DNA from: Isoetes taiwanensis
Lineage: Eukaryota > Streptophyta > Lycopodiopsida > Isoetales > Isoetaceae
Assembly (NCBI GenBank): GCA_021234155.1
Contig: JAJEKV010000005.1
Span: forward strand, 10,100,572-10,164,571
DNA: 64,000 nucleotides
Direction: 5' to 3'
Below are positions 22,710-33,703 of the stretch, one piece after another; within the stretch, counting starts at the first letter, position 1, and each line of letters begins with the position of its first letter. A model generated the notes under the pieces. The model made no database searches and was not told where the DNA came from. It saw nothing but the letters and a program-made list of their open reading frames with translations. Made by a program: the position numbers and the translations under genes.

Positions 22710-24258
22710 TCATGTAAATACCAAGTACTCTTTCAAGGATTCTCGAATATTAAGACCCTCTTGAATCTCAAGACTCTCTATTGTGCCGCTCTCAACTTCA
22801 TTAGTATCTTCAAGGCCCTCTACCATAGAAGTTCCACTCTCAACTTCATTGTCATCATCATTATTCTCAACTTCATGATCATTATCATTCCCTTCAAGTT
22901 GTCGAAGTCTTAATTGTTCCAACTCCTCATCCACATTAGCTTCACCAATATCAATTAGCAGATTGTGAAGGATGCAACATGCATGTGCAACTGTTGGAAC
23001 ATACATGGGCTTCATCCGCAATCTTGTATCAAGACATTTGAACTTGCCTTTTAAGAGCCCAAATGCTTGCTCGATGTATAAGCGTCCACGTTTCAACTTC
23101 TTGTTAAATATAGCCTCTACAAATACAACAATGTTATTTAAATATTCAAAAAGACAATAGAAAGAACTAACTTCTTACCCGCAATAGTTAATTGCCTAGG
23201 ATCCTTCTGATATGGTACCATCAACCATGAAGAACATTTATAACCATTATCTCCCAACAAGTATGGTTTTAGCTCCCTCCTAAAGACAATATCCACAGTA
23301 GGTGCTTGCAATAGTTGGCATTCTTCAATCCTTTTCTTGAGACTTGAATTTCTCAATACTCTAACATCATGTACAGATCCAGGATATCCACAAAATATGT
23401 CCAGGAATCTTCGCTTTGTATCACATACTGCTTGCATAATGATGTTTGAATCGCATTTTCTATCGTAGTAATCAAATCCAAATTTGGACTGCAGGTTGTA
23501 TGATTTCAAAGTGGGTACAATCGATTGCAATCAAAGCAAAAGCAAAAAAGTGTTAGTCATGAGTTGTTTTGCTGGTTCATCCTTCACACAAGATCATCAT
23601 ATCTATAAGTTATCCTAATTCCATTCAAGCTCATCTCATCCTTGAATTCTATAACTCAAGCATAAATCAACAACAAATTTGACAAAATTGAAATCAACAA
23701 CAAAATTGACAAAAGCATAGATCACTTAGATCAAACTCGGCCAACATTTGGCAATTTCAAACTTGTTGAAATCCAAAGATCGATCTCCTCTAAGTCTGCA
23801 CCTGATGGGAATTTTATTTTATGTCCAAACACTTCCACAATAGCTTTGCAAACTTCCATCACTATCATATGTGTCTCCCCTATACCAAATTTCTCCGATA
23901 GGATCAAATAATCCGACCCTCTAAACGATTTTAGCAGGCAACATCCTACTCTAACATCCACAGGGATAGCCTTTCTATAATGCGTATCTTGCTGTTCAAT
24001 CTCATTACTCAAACTGTTGCATAAAAACTCAAAGCAATCCTTTGACATCCTAAAGGTCCTCTTCCACCTTGCATCATCGTAATATCCCTTTACGAAGCGA
24101 TCAAACCAAGTAAAGCTTCTTGGCTTCACCCACCACTCGCCTAAACGATGTCCACAAATGTTCTCATACCCTAAAGCTTGCAATGTGGTAACCTCATCTT
24201 GTACTAGCTTGCCGATGGAGTTATCTTCATTTTGTTGTAGCAGCAGATTGTGATACAT
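22710..24258 (-). pseudogene. Harbinger DDE transposase, interrupted reading (copy A)
   Basis: Three exons are visible: 23750-24258 (RWKRTFRMSKDCFEFLC, RVGCCLLKSFRGSDYLILSE), 23179-23534 (DIFCGYPGSVHDVRVLRNSS, YLLGDNGYKC) and 22710-23116 (LYIEQAFGLLKGKFKCLDTR). The second Asp (GDNGY) and the Glu (IEQAF) of the DDE triad are present. The first Asp block, AIDCTH, is broken by a frame change near 23450-23540, where copy B is clean. An 8-bp difference at about 24245 also shifts the N-terminus. The C-terminus is acidic (repeats with NDDDNEVE and EVESGT). Confidence 0.8.
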
Positions 24259-24650
24259 CCAGCCATTACTATCATCAATCCTTGTACTAGTTGATCTTGG
24301 TCCTCATTATAAAGCTGCATAAAAATCTCATTAGACGTCAAGTTATTTTATCAAATTCCAAATTATAGGATAATAAAAAATATTCTAAATTATAAGATAA
24401 TAAAAATATTCTAAATCAAATTAACGCTGGATATGACCAGTTGACGGATCACATATGAGTCTATATGGCTAGTTTCAAGGAAATGACACGAAGCTGTATG
24501 GGCTGGAAAACCAATGGGCATCTCAAGGTATGAATGGAGGATATGAACAAGATGGACCTTGGATAATATAATGGTCTATCAAATTAACGCCGAAATGACC
24601 AAATAGATGGATCATATTAGTGCCTACAAAACAAGTCTTTAGAAAGGGGC

Positions 24651-24755
24651 AAAGATACACATGAGAACAAGGCTTTATGGATTGGGGGAACCATGGGGCT
24701 TCAAAGATACATGTGAGAACAAGGCTTTATGGAGTGGTGGAACCATGGGGCTTCT
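24651..24755. repeat. 52-bp tandem duplication inside Harbinger element (copy A)
   Basis: AAAGATACA, ATGAGAACAAGGCTTTATGGA and GGAACCATGGGGCTTC occur twice with a 52-bp period (24651 and 24703). Also present in copy B near 57713-57817. The rest of 24300-25045 holds nothing recognisable. Confidence 0.7.
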
Positions 24756-25045
24756 CACTATATGTATGGCATTAAAAACTACAAACAAAGGATATTAAGA
24801 GTACAGGTCATAAAGAAAAATAAAAATCGATGAAGGATGTCACATATTGCCTAAAGGGGGTGCATGCCTTCTATAGGAATAAAACGTTAAGGTGTTCTGG
24901 GAAGGCAGCTCAATGGCAAGACCATATGGTAAGTCTGAACTGGTTTGTCAACATATGGGTAAAATAGCTTTAAGTAAGGTTGTAATTCATGTGTAAGAAT
25001 GGAGGCTACTGGATCAAATATGTACCTACAAGGCAGGTTTCAAAA

Positions 25046-25216
25046 GATTGTGCTTCCATTCTCAAGCTCTACCATCTTAGATACTAATCCAACTGACCGG
25101 AACTTAAACCTGCATAGTATGTTAAGCACATATGCAAGATCTATTCCAAAACAAGCCATCACGAACTTATGCAATTCCAACTCCACAGAAATGTTTGAGG
25201 TTTATAGGATTTTGGT
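25046..25216 (+). repeat. 171-bp inverted repeat, arm 1 (copy A)
   Basis: Reverse complement of 26319-26489, with no mismatch by eye. The two arms are separated by 1.1 kb and form a large potential foldback within the Harbinger element. It may mark a nested transposon or a local inverted duplication. A transcript through it would form a long duplex. Confidence 0.85.
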
Positions 25217-26318
25217 CAAAACAACAAGTTTAAAACAGCAAATTTAAAATCAGAATTTTTTCCGATCGTGGTGAAGATCTGCTGCATTCATGGGGATCAA
25301 AGCGGCCAGCCTCGTTCGAGGCGGTATATTTAGTGCAGCCAAACGTGGGTCGGGTCTCACTCCATAGAAGGCCTAAGCCATATGAGGACTGGATGTAGAA
25401 GAAGAGCCGCACCAAAATGATGGTTCTCTTCTTAGCATATACAATGTAATATAAATTTGGGTAGTGAAATTTGCCCTTTTATGTTGGTAAATGCCGAGCT
25501 CACTAAATAATGGCTTGTCCAATGCTACCAGCTTTGCTAATAATTGAGCAAGTCTATGTATATAATATGAGAAAGTAACGCCCAGGAAAAATATTTTAAA
25601 ACTTAGATTTTGCATAAACAATAATGTAACTGTGAACTTCTTTCTTCTCTTTTTTTCTTAACCCACGAGTAACACAACTTGTTATGTGCCTTATATTACA
25701 TTATGCAAGGATGCTACATCACTATAAGACTTAAGTGACAAGTGCACAACCATTGTCGAATTATCGAAGAACCTTCATTACAAATTTTCATCCTCTTCTA
25801 AAAGCATCATAAGTAGCATGACTTATCCATACACATTTTATGTGCACAATATATCATCCAAGAATGCAAGATGAATTTTGTTCTTTGTTATTAATTGAAT
25901 ATTCAAATCGGTTCCATTGAACTTACAACACAGAGAAGAATCAAACGTGTATGAAAGAAAAATGCATGCTATGGTCCCATAGGATTAGATTAGTACATGC
26001 AACCTGTTGCTCATAACAAAAGCATTCAAAATACAAACATTCAAAATAAATAGTAGTGGTGTATGAATTTCTTCAATCACTTACGTGTGCATGTGCCCAA
26101 TTCATAATTATCCAAAAAGAATTCAGACAAAGGTACACACAAGTGGCATGGATCCTATTGACTAGTTTGGTATACAATCCATAGGAGATTAGTTGTTGGA
26201 GAAGGGACAAATTGCCAGACGTATGAGTTTATTTCATAAAATTTCTCATGTGGAATTGGTCACCTAACAATGGCGGCAAGGAACCTTCGGGCTGGAAAGC
26301 CAGGAAACATTGGCAAGC

Positions 26319-26489
26319 ACCAAAATCCTATAAACCTCAAACATTTCTGTGGAGTTGGAATTGCATAAGTTCGTGATGGCTTGTTTTGGAATAGACCTTG
26401 CATATGTGCTTAACATACTATGCAGGTTTAAGTTCCGGTCAGTTGGATTAGTATCTAAGATGGTAGAGCTTGAGAATGGAAGCACAATC
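26319..26489 (-). repeat. 171-bp inverted repeat, arm 2 (copy A)
   Basis: Second arm of the foldback, identical in reverse complement to 25046-25216. The 1.1-kb spacer (25217-26318) has no recognisable gene. Confidence 0.85.
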
Positions 26490-26518
26490 CATTGCAAGTT
26501 TAAAACAGCAAGTTTAAT

Positions 26519-26705
26519 CAGCCGTAATTCTGCCACAAGTCTGTAGCCATAATTCTGCCACAAGTCTGTAGCCATAAGTCTGTAGCCATAATTCTGCCAC
26601 AAGTCTGTAGCCATAATTCTGCCACAAGTCTGTGAGCCATAAGTGCAGTAGCCATAATTGCTCGCCACAAGTCTCAGAGCCATAATTCTCGCCACAAGTC
26701 CGGAT
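26519..26705. repeat. 25-bp minisatellite inside Harbinger element (copy A)
   Basis: About seven head-to-tail units of TAGCCATAATTC, TGCCACAAGTCTG, some truncated. The later units (from about 26630) carry CTCGCCAC and CAGAGCC variants. Confidence 0.85.
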
Positions 26706-27117
26706 GCAGGGCATTTTGCTTGAGGATTTAGAAAAGCCCCTAGTCTGTGCCCCCTCCACATACCAAAATCTCTCAAATACTAACCCCAGATTCGCTAGCA
26801 ATGGTAGCATGACAGATGATCCTGCAGAAGGGTAGCACCTTGGCTCCCCTGGAATTGTAGGGTATTCTTGCAATATTCTGTTTTTGTTATAATCAAATCT
26901 GATAGAATCCCTATTTGCAAAGATGAAGAGTGAACCATCTGGTAGCAGATGAATATAAGGGCATAACAGATGAATATAAGAATCCCTAAGAATGAATCCG
27001 TAAGAAAGAACTTAAGCTCTGTCCTACATAACTTAAGCTAAGAATGATGCATCCCAAAAATGAACTTAGCTCTGTCCTACAGAAACAGAAAGGATAAATG
27101 CTTCAGATATAAAGTTT

Positions 27118-28060
27118 TTGAAAGATCAATGGTTTACAAATTATCATTGCATTGTCACAAAATATGCAATGTCGAATCATATTGCAATTGTCAAATCATT
27201 GTCACATGTGGATGTCTTTAGTTTTGGGGTAGTATGTTCCCAAATTCTTGCGGGTCAGAAGAAACTTCGGCCAGTTACACAACTAATGCATATTAGGCAA
27301 GTAAGAGATGAGCTGAGACAAAAAGTTTTGGAAATGGACATTCCTAAAGAACTGAAGGATTTGGTAGACTCTTGTTGGGAGCAGGAGAAGCATAGGCATC
27401 CTACTTTTGCTTATACCTGTGACCTGCTATGGTTTGTCAAAGAAAAGCTCTTGAATCTAACAAATGAAACCAAACATGCAATTTGGCTGCACCAAGCCAT
27501 GGACTTATTTCTAAGGTTTCACTATATCGATATCTCAGAAAAAAAATACACATACAGAGGAACATTGCCAAGTGATGGATCTAAGGTTGAAGTGCGATGT
27601 ATGTTGCTAACAGACGTTGATGACATAATAGATTTTTTCAGTGTGATTGCACGTGTTAGGCACAAGAATTTGTTGGGATTAAGGGGTTTCTGTTATAATG
27701 AGAATGAAAATAAACTGTTTCTAGTATACGAGTACATGGAAGGGAGTTTGCATGAACATCTTTTTTCAGGAGATGGGCTACTCTCGTGGAGACAGTGGAG
27801 ACAGAGATACGAGATAGTGAAGGGAGTTGCAGATGGACTGGCATTCTGAATTTGAATTCTGGATTTGGCATTTTAGATTCTGAATTTGGGGCACATTTAG
27901 CCGCCTTATTTTTGAAGTGCCGATTCCGGAGAGTACCTAAGTACTGAAACCTTGGTGTCCGAAAGAGGTACCGGCACCCCGAATACGTGGCCCCCAATAG
28001 TGAAGACACAGAATATAGAAATGACAAGGGTGAAACACCAATGTTATCCCTTAAACTAAA
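27118..28060 (+). pseudogene. Tandem protein kinase fragment inside transposon (copy A)
   Basis: A 243-codon open frame (27118-27849) encodes the end of one kinase domain: HVDVFSFGVV (subdomain IX, residues 31-39) and LVDSCWEQEKHRHPTF (subdomain XI, residues 82-97). It then encodes the front of a second: VRHKNLLGLRGFC (residues 180-192), KLFLVYEYMEGSLHEHLF (199-216) and YEIVKGVADGLAF. A TGA stops it where GLAFLH...HRD would follow. The next bases in another frame resemble the DFG-to-APE region, but the HRD catalytic-loop segment is missing and this part is scrambled in copy A. The first domain lacks its N-lobe and the second its catalytic loop, so it is not an active kinase. It lies antisense to the transposase and is probably a captured host gene fragment. 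Confidence 0.8.
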
Positions 28061-28849
28061 CTAACTGGAAGGAAGTTGGAAATAATGAGCCATTGTCTTT
28101 ATCATGACTGTGACAGACCATTAAAGACCATGTACCAAATAGGGTATTGGTACCACCGGGTATTGGACCTAATACATCGTGGCTTACAAGCCCGGTGATT
28201 AGAGTGCAGGTGCCGGTTCTAATACCAAGTTGGAAGATAAGGATGCTCCATGTACCACCGGGTATTGGCGTGCTTACAAGCCCATTGATTAGAGTGCCAG
28301 TGCCTATAGTTTACACTCTTGAGATATAATAGCGCAGTAGATATAACAAGTGGAAAGCAAGTGGACACTGCTGAGATATAACAGAGAGAGGCCAACCTAT
28401 ATCTTGATGACATATCTTTTAAGCAAGGCAAGACAAGGAAATTTAAATTCAAAAATTATGATTGAAATACTGCTCATCTCCATCCGCATGGTCATTCAAT
28501 CCATTTCCTCCACATCCAAAGATGCCCTCCATGTCCCAAGAAGATCTCCACGCCCACGCTCCTGCAAGTATATGATATACATGAACAATGAAATATGAGC
28601 TCAGAAATATTTGCTAAATATTTGACTAGAATTCTTTGAGAACAGCAATGAATAATGCTAGCCTGTCACAAACGTGTGGGATCCACAACCCCATGTGCAA
28701 TTGGGCAATAATTTACAAGCCAATCTTACTTAATAGTAGATTCCAAATGGGGTTCAATTTTTAATGGATTGGGGTTGTCATTTGCATAATTTTCACTAGT
28801 ATGGCATTGTCCTTATTGCTGAAAACCTTTGTATTCTGCAGAGATTTGG

Positions 28850-29110
28850 ATGCCAATCATCACTAGTCATTGTCTGATGCGTCTGGAGAACGTGCAGTGC
28901 AGAACTGGTCTATAAAAACCGTTCTCGTTGTTGAGATCTGGAGCACATCAAGGTCTGCCTGCAGGGAGTACGTTGTGTAGTTCAAGGGCACTGGTGTTTA
29001 TCTAGAGTGGTTTTCTTGAGATCTGGAGTCGAGAAATCACTTGGGTTGCTAGTGTTTTGTCTGTTGCTGAGGGTTAGAGCTCCAGTTTCTCTAATCTTTT
29101 CAATGCATGA
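28850..29110 (+). promoter_or_regulatory. Possible TATA-containing leader on plus strand (copy A)
   Basis: CTATAAAA near 28911 is followed by a GC-richer, open-reading-poor stretch with a doubled GAGATCTGGAG. It resembles a promoter plus leader, or a solo-LTR remnant. No downstream plus-strand gene is recognised. The copy B equivalent near 61980-62150 is altered around the TATA. Low confidence. Confidence 0.2.
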
Positions 29111-29172
29111 ATGCGTGCAATGCAGCAATGCATTATTAAGAGCAAAGAGTTAAAACTCTGGAAAAAATTTAC

Positions 29173-29292
29173 CTGTTCCTCCCTATCTGAAGAGCTCCGA
29201 TTCCCTCCATCACGACCTCCATCACGACCTCCACGCCCACGAACTCGGCCGCGCCCTCGAGCCCCTCGATCCATTTCTGCCCGTCGAGGCAT
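29173..29292 (-). CDS. Gly/Arg-rich first exon of a Harbinger internal gene (copy A)
   Basis: A 40-codon minus-strand exon starts at ATG 29292 with MPRRAEMDRGARGRGRVRG, continues with RDGG repeats and ends DREEQ before a GTAAAT donor at 29172. It lies 270 bp inside the right end of the transposon, where the second protein of PIF/Harbinger elements could begin. RGG-rich segments bind nucleic acid in general; the function here is unknown. The second exon (about 28460-28556) is altered in copy A but clean in copy B. Confidence 0.45.
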
Positions 29293-29568
29293 TCAAGAAG
29301 TTCTTAACTGGAGTTATTGTGACCTCAACGAGGTCACAATATTTTGTAACATAAAGTTAACGTTACAGTTAAAATTACGTTAACAGCTTGTTAACTACGA
29401 TGTCAGGTATGAAGATGATTTGGTTAAAGTTTTTAGTTTAAAAAAAAAAGTTAACCACAACTAACCAAATATTATAATATTATGTTAACTTAACTGGTGG
29501 TGTGAAGTGCGTTGCAGTTAAAAATGCTAACTTAACCTAACTTAACGGTGGGTCTGAATAGACCCTAA

Positions 29569-30560
29569 TATAAATTGTCGTTATATTAGAACGTACATCT
29601 AATATTTGTGTCCGATTCATTGGTTGTTATTTTCTTGGGATTACCCTCAACCAGAGTCCCTCCCATGAGAAGTACATCATATAGTTAAAAAGAAAATCAA
29701 TAATTCCCCTCATTTTTCGTGTTACCATTCCCCTTTTTTTCGTTTTGCCAAACAATCATCAAAACTACATATGACTACAGGTTGCATCAAAATCTTCAAA
29801 AGTCTTTTTCCTTGTTTTATTGTTTTTGCCCAAGGAGACAAATAATAAAAGAAAATGCCTTTTCTACTAATAAATGGTTGATGAATCTTTAGGCTCCCTA
29901 ATTTCAACTTTGAGCACGGATTTATCCCCCTACACAATTCTACCCAAGTTCCTAGCCCTTTCTAGCCACTTTCTCTCTATTGTTTCCTCGAGTTTCTCTA
30001 GAAGGCTCCTTATGCTATTTGGCTCCCCAATTTCAAATTTGAGCAATCAATACGCAACTCCTCCCTATAGGCCAATTGGTCTCTTGGGACAATAAAAAAT
30101 CTATTCTATTCTATTCTATTCTATTCTTCCTAGCCTATTTTTAGCCCCTTTGCCACAATTTATGCATTCCCAAATAGCCATATGCCCCAAAACAACTATG
30201 GCAACTCATGGGTCCCTTCCCAAGTCCCAAGAATGGGCATGCCGATGGCGACATCCATCAAACTCTAGACTAGACCTTAGTCACGACACCGTCCCAACGG
30301 CACCTTGCTCGCCCAAATCCCCTTTGGGAAATACACAGACGACCCATCACGAAATGGCCCAAATCAAAATCGAGTTGCAAAAAGTAAATACCTCTACCAT
30401 GAGAAAAGAGGCCCGCAAAGGATCAATCAACAAACTAGGGCTCTAAAGCTAATGGTCAGTTTGCCAAACCCGGCAACAAGCTAAACACATTGGGAAGATT
30501 GGAAGCAGATCCAACAACAAATGTGCTAAGAGTAACACTTCTATAATTGTCACCCCAGCG
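29569..30560. other. No recognised gene; (CTATT)n microsatellite (copy A)
   Basis: After the transposon the only clear feature is a perfect (CTATT)n run at about 30100-30127. The rest is without a recognised gene. Copy B counterpart: 62640-63640, with the same microsatellite near 63177-63203. Confidence 0.6.
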
Positions 30561-30579
30561 TAAGAGATATAGTCCCTCG

Positions 30580-30927
30580 ATGCTCCGGTTGCTCAATAAG
30601 CATGTGGCTATCGAGAACAAAGATGCCACAAGCATGAAGGCCCGCGATGCAAATGACGAAGACAACCTCTATTTAGCACGCTTTGAAAGGCAAATAGATA
30701 CGCCTGGTGCCTTGTCACCTACATGCCTATCCGGCACCATGTCCACCAGTACCGCCACGCTGAAAGCCAGCCAGAAGCTCCACCTCCTTCGCATCGTGAT
30801 TAACATTCTCGAGGCAACCTCATCGCAAGGGATACTCGATTAACTCTAGGCTACGAGAGGTTGGAGCATAGCATTGGCATCTGATCTAGGATATGCAAGA
30901 GTTAGCGCAATCATCGCCAACAGATAA
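30580..30927 (+). pseudogene. Coiled-coil-like coding remnant (copy A)
   Basis: Counterpart of the better copy at 63652-64000. Here the frame is broken at several sites where copy B has CAG or CTG, although SMKAR, DNLYLARFERQ and INILEATSS remain readable. Unrecognised family. Confidence 0.35.
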
Positions 30928-30960
30928 AGGCCTTCATCTCGGCGCTCTGGCGTGTACTTG

Positions 30961-32632
30961 GGATCAAAGGCATCCAAAAACTAAATGGACCACAGTCTAT
31001 TGTCAAACCAAGGGCGATCGTGTTCGGTGTTAAGAACACCATGAATAAAGACCATGCCTTGCCACTTTCTTATTAGTACACCAGTAGATTCTACGACTTC
31101 AGCTAACCAAGCTGCAAAAACAAACCATGTCAAGTTGTTTAGATGAGTGAACCATACATGGGCAACTATGACTAAACCTTTAAGAAATCCAAATCAAAAG
31201 TTGAGAAGAGCATAAATAATGAGAGGAGCATACGTAAGCTTCGACAAGTCCACTTGACTCTCCTTTTAGAATCTCAGAGCTAGAGGTTCGCCTGAATTTG
31301 CATTGTTATCATTTTTAATAGACACATCCCTCCAAACATTGAGATGCATTCGTTTTCTCCTTTGCCATAAAACCTAAATGCCAGAAATACTCGCTCCCAT
31401 TCTAGACGATCGATATTAGCTCCCATTCTGGATGATCGATGCTACCTAAATGTGAAACAAAGATCCACTTACATTTGTCTGCCATTTCCTTTTCCGTAAT
31501 CCTTAAGCGCATCAATGCATTATAACATACTTATATCTCTTGTATAACTACCTTTTAACTTCTTTAATTTGTTTGGGACATGTTGTGGCTCAATATTTTC
31601 AACGTTTTAACTTGTATGTTTGTTGAGGTGTATATATATATCTTATAGTAACGTAGACCTTACATAGACCATGCCATTGTTTGTTGCATATTGTTATGGT
31701 GGTGGTGATGATGGTGGTGGTGGTAGTGACCTTGTCAAACCTCATGAGACACCTCGACCCCTGCCACCCGGACCATTCTAAAAGGGGCAAGCAGAACAGG
31801 AAGCTCCTCAAAATCTTGAGGAAGATTTAAGGGATTATTGGGCACAGGTCTCTCCACAATATGAAAGTGCAGCATATTTTATTTTCAAATCCCTATCCCA
31901 ACTCATAATGAGGATGAGGAAGCCTGACGAATCTTCTAACATTTATCACCTAAAGTTAGGGAACAACTTGCATGTCAGCAGAGTCTAACTCCATCGGTAA
32001 TGGTGGACCCTCCTCGATATTCTTTGCAAGTATTCTCATCATGGGAATGGCCAATCATTTCCCCTTGAAGAAGTTTTTTTGGGGTGGGAGGGTGGGGGGT
32101 GGGGGGCTTCTTATTCTCATCATCGTACCCCTTCTCATTCTGTGCATGAGCTAGCACAACATAATTTCATTGTTGAGTACATTCATTTTGGTGTTATGTC
32201 CTTGCCTTGGTATGTGCAGACGTCTTTAAAAGATTTCTGATGAGGTCATTCAAGAATGCACAAGGGAGAGTGGACATTGCATCTCTATGACATAGAAATG
32301 ATCAACTTAGGATACAGCATGAATACATCTAGGTTGCTGGCAGCATGATCTTGTGGGAACATTGTACATCATACATTGGGAAACAGATATGAGCACAAAC
32401 CCACCATTCGTATTGCTTATCATTGTAGTAGCCTCGTCCTTACTGACCATTTATACTATACAAACGTTCCTTGCGCAAAAAGGCTACAAATCGATTGACC
32501 AAGACCTATAAAAACGGCATTCAAACTATGGACCGACCATAATTTATGAGTGAATAGGTTTTTGAAGTACATCTATGCTTTATGGAAGTTATATGTCGTG
32601 ATAAATGTACTTATAATATGTTGTATATTGCA
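30961..32632. other. Single-copy interval between the duplicates, no recognised gene
   Basis: There is no counterpart elsewhere in the window. It holds a (TGG/TGA)n microsatellite at about 31694-31731 and a G-rich run (GGGTGGGAGGGTGGGGGGTG) at 32082-32106 that could form a G-quadruplex. Short open frames show no recognisable domains. Confidence 0.6.
32082..32106 (+). other. G-quadruplex-prone G-rich run
   Basis: At least five runs of three or more G are separated by one or two bases. This fits the usual G4 consensus. No gene is next to it. Confidence 0.5.
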
Positions 32633-32640
32633 TTGTATAT

Positions 32641-33269
32641 CAGGGATAGGTTCTATACGTACAAAATTAAAATTCCTGACGTATAAAGTCAAAAAATACA
32701 TATTTTTTAATAAAATAACATGATTTAACATATTAAAACCTCAGCCGTGGGAAAAAAAATTCGGCGTCTGTGAAACCTACCGGAGGCGTCTGTGAAAATT
32801 TTTCACAGCGTCGTAAATAAAAATAATAATAATAATTTTTTTTTTTTCGCATCTATAAAACCACATCTAGCGTCTGCGAAAAAATTTTCGGCGTCACGGC
32901 TTTTTCGTTGTTTCGGCGTCTGTGAAATTTTTTTTTTTAAAAAGTAAAAAAAATTTGAATTTCAGCGTCGTGGAATCGCTTTCAGATCGGCGTCTGCCGA
33001 AAATACTTTCACGTGATCTGATCTGAAGGTTTAGCGTCTGTGAAAAAAAAAAAAAATAAAAATTTCGCGTTCGGCGTAGCGATTTTCATTTCGGCGCCGC
33101 GAAAAATTTCAGCATCACGCTTTCCGTTGTTTTCCGCGCGCGAAAATCTTCCGGCGCGGATTTTTTTTTTTCTTGGTATTTTTTACGTTTTATCACGGTA
33201 AATATGTGCGTATCATACAATTCATCGTATTCCAGGTATAAAAGCGTCTGATATTGAACCTATCCACTG
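32641..33269. mobile_element. hAT-type miniature element (629 bp) with 8-bp target duplication
   Basis: The ends are CAGGGATAGGTTC and, on the other strand, CAGTGGATAGGTTC: short inverted repeats beginning CAG as in hAT elements. The flanks are a perfect 8-bp direct repeat TTGTATAT (32633-32640 and 33270-33277). The inside has no coding capacity. It is built from degenerate copies of GGCGTCTGTGAAA separated by long A or T runs. Confidence 0.85.
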
Positions 33270-33277
33270 TTGTATAT

Positions 33278-33703
33278 GCATGGGGCGAAAACTAGGGTCC
33301 ACAAATCGCATTAATGAGAACAAGGCTACCTCTGCGACAAGTCTTACAAATGACGTCGACATTGGGCCTCGATGTTGGAATCTAGAAGCGAGAAACACTT
33401 AACCCAAATTCTATAAGTACATGTGATTGTCTAATTTATCACGATGTATACAAAATACTAACTAAAGCTAATAAACATCTTTGTTTCATCGATCGTCCGA
33501 TGCCAACGAAAAGTTCATTGCCACGACATATGGCGCGGGAGGTACTATTCCAACACACATTTTATCCAAACAAACCATTGGACCAGTGGTTTTCTTTACA
33601 ATCATTTTTTCTTGTGATCTTTTGGAAATCATAGCTTCTTCGTTTAAAGTTGAAACTAATATCTGAAACCACTAAGAAGGATAATCCTGCACGGTATCAT
33701 TTG
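33278..33703. other. Spacer before copy B, no recognised gene
   Basis: A 61-codon open frame (33481-33666) has no recognisable domain. If the duplication is a true tandem, the copy-A equivalent of this stretch would lie upstream of the window. Confidence 0.5.

Larger units (their letters stand above)
22117..29565 (-). mobile_element. PIF/Harbinger transposon, 7.45 kb (copy A)
   Basis: The ends are inverted repeats: left GGGTCCATTCAGACC, followed by GGTTAAGTTAAG; right, reverse-complemented, GGGTCTATTCAGACC followed by GTTAAGTTAGG. They are flanked by TAA on both sides (22114-22116 and 29566-29568), the target duplication typical of PIF/Harbinger. Inside, on the minus strand, is a DDE transposase. 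The remaining 5 kb holds an inverted repeat, a minisatellite, a kinase fragment on the opposite strand and Gly/Arg-rich exons near the right end. An autonomous element would also need a Myb-like second protein. The Gly/Arg-rich exons may be its beginning, but no Myb domain is visible. Confidence 0.88.
1..30960. repeat. Copy A of a ~33-kb direct duplication
   Basis: The first bases of the window reappear at 33704, and the same succession of landmarks follows in the same orientation: OTU-like gene, SINE cluster, METTL14 fragment, GH1 gene, Harbinger element and coiled-coil remnant. The offset falls from 33703 to about 33136 after 7.8 kb, because copy A carries an extra ~550 bp near 7 kb, and then stays at 33060-33114. 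Long stretches read identically by eye, for example 2690-3120 and much of 22120-23100. Other patches are divergent. Copy A may extend upstream of the window. Whether this is a real tandem duplication or one locus or two haplotypes assembled twice cannot be decided from sequence alone. Confidence 0.95.

Noticed and set aside
28850-29110. LTR retrotransposon end
   Set aside because: A TATA-like box and leader-like sequence exist, but I found no TG...CA ends, primer-binding site or polyprotein next to it.
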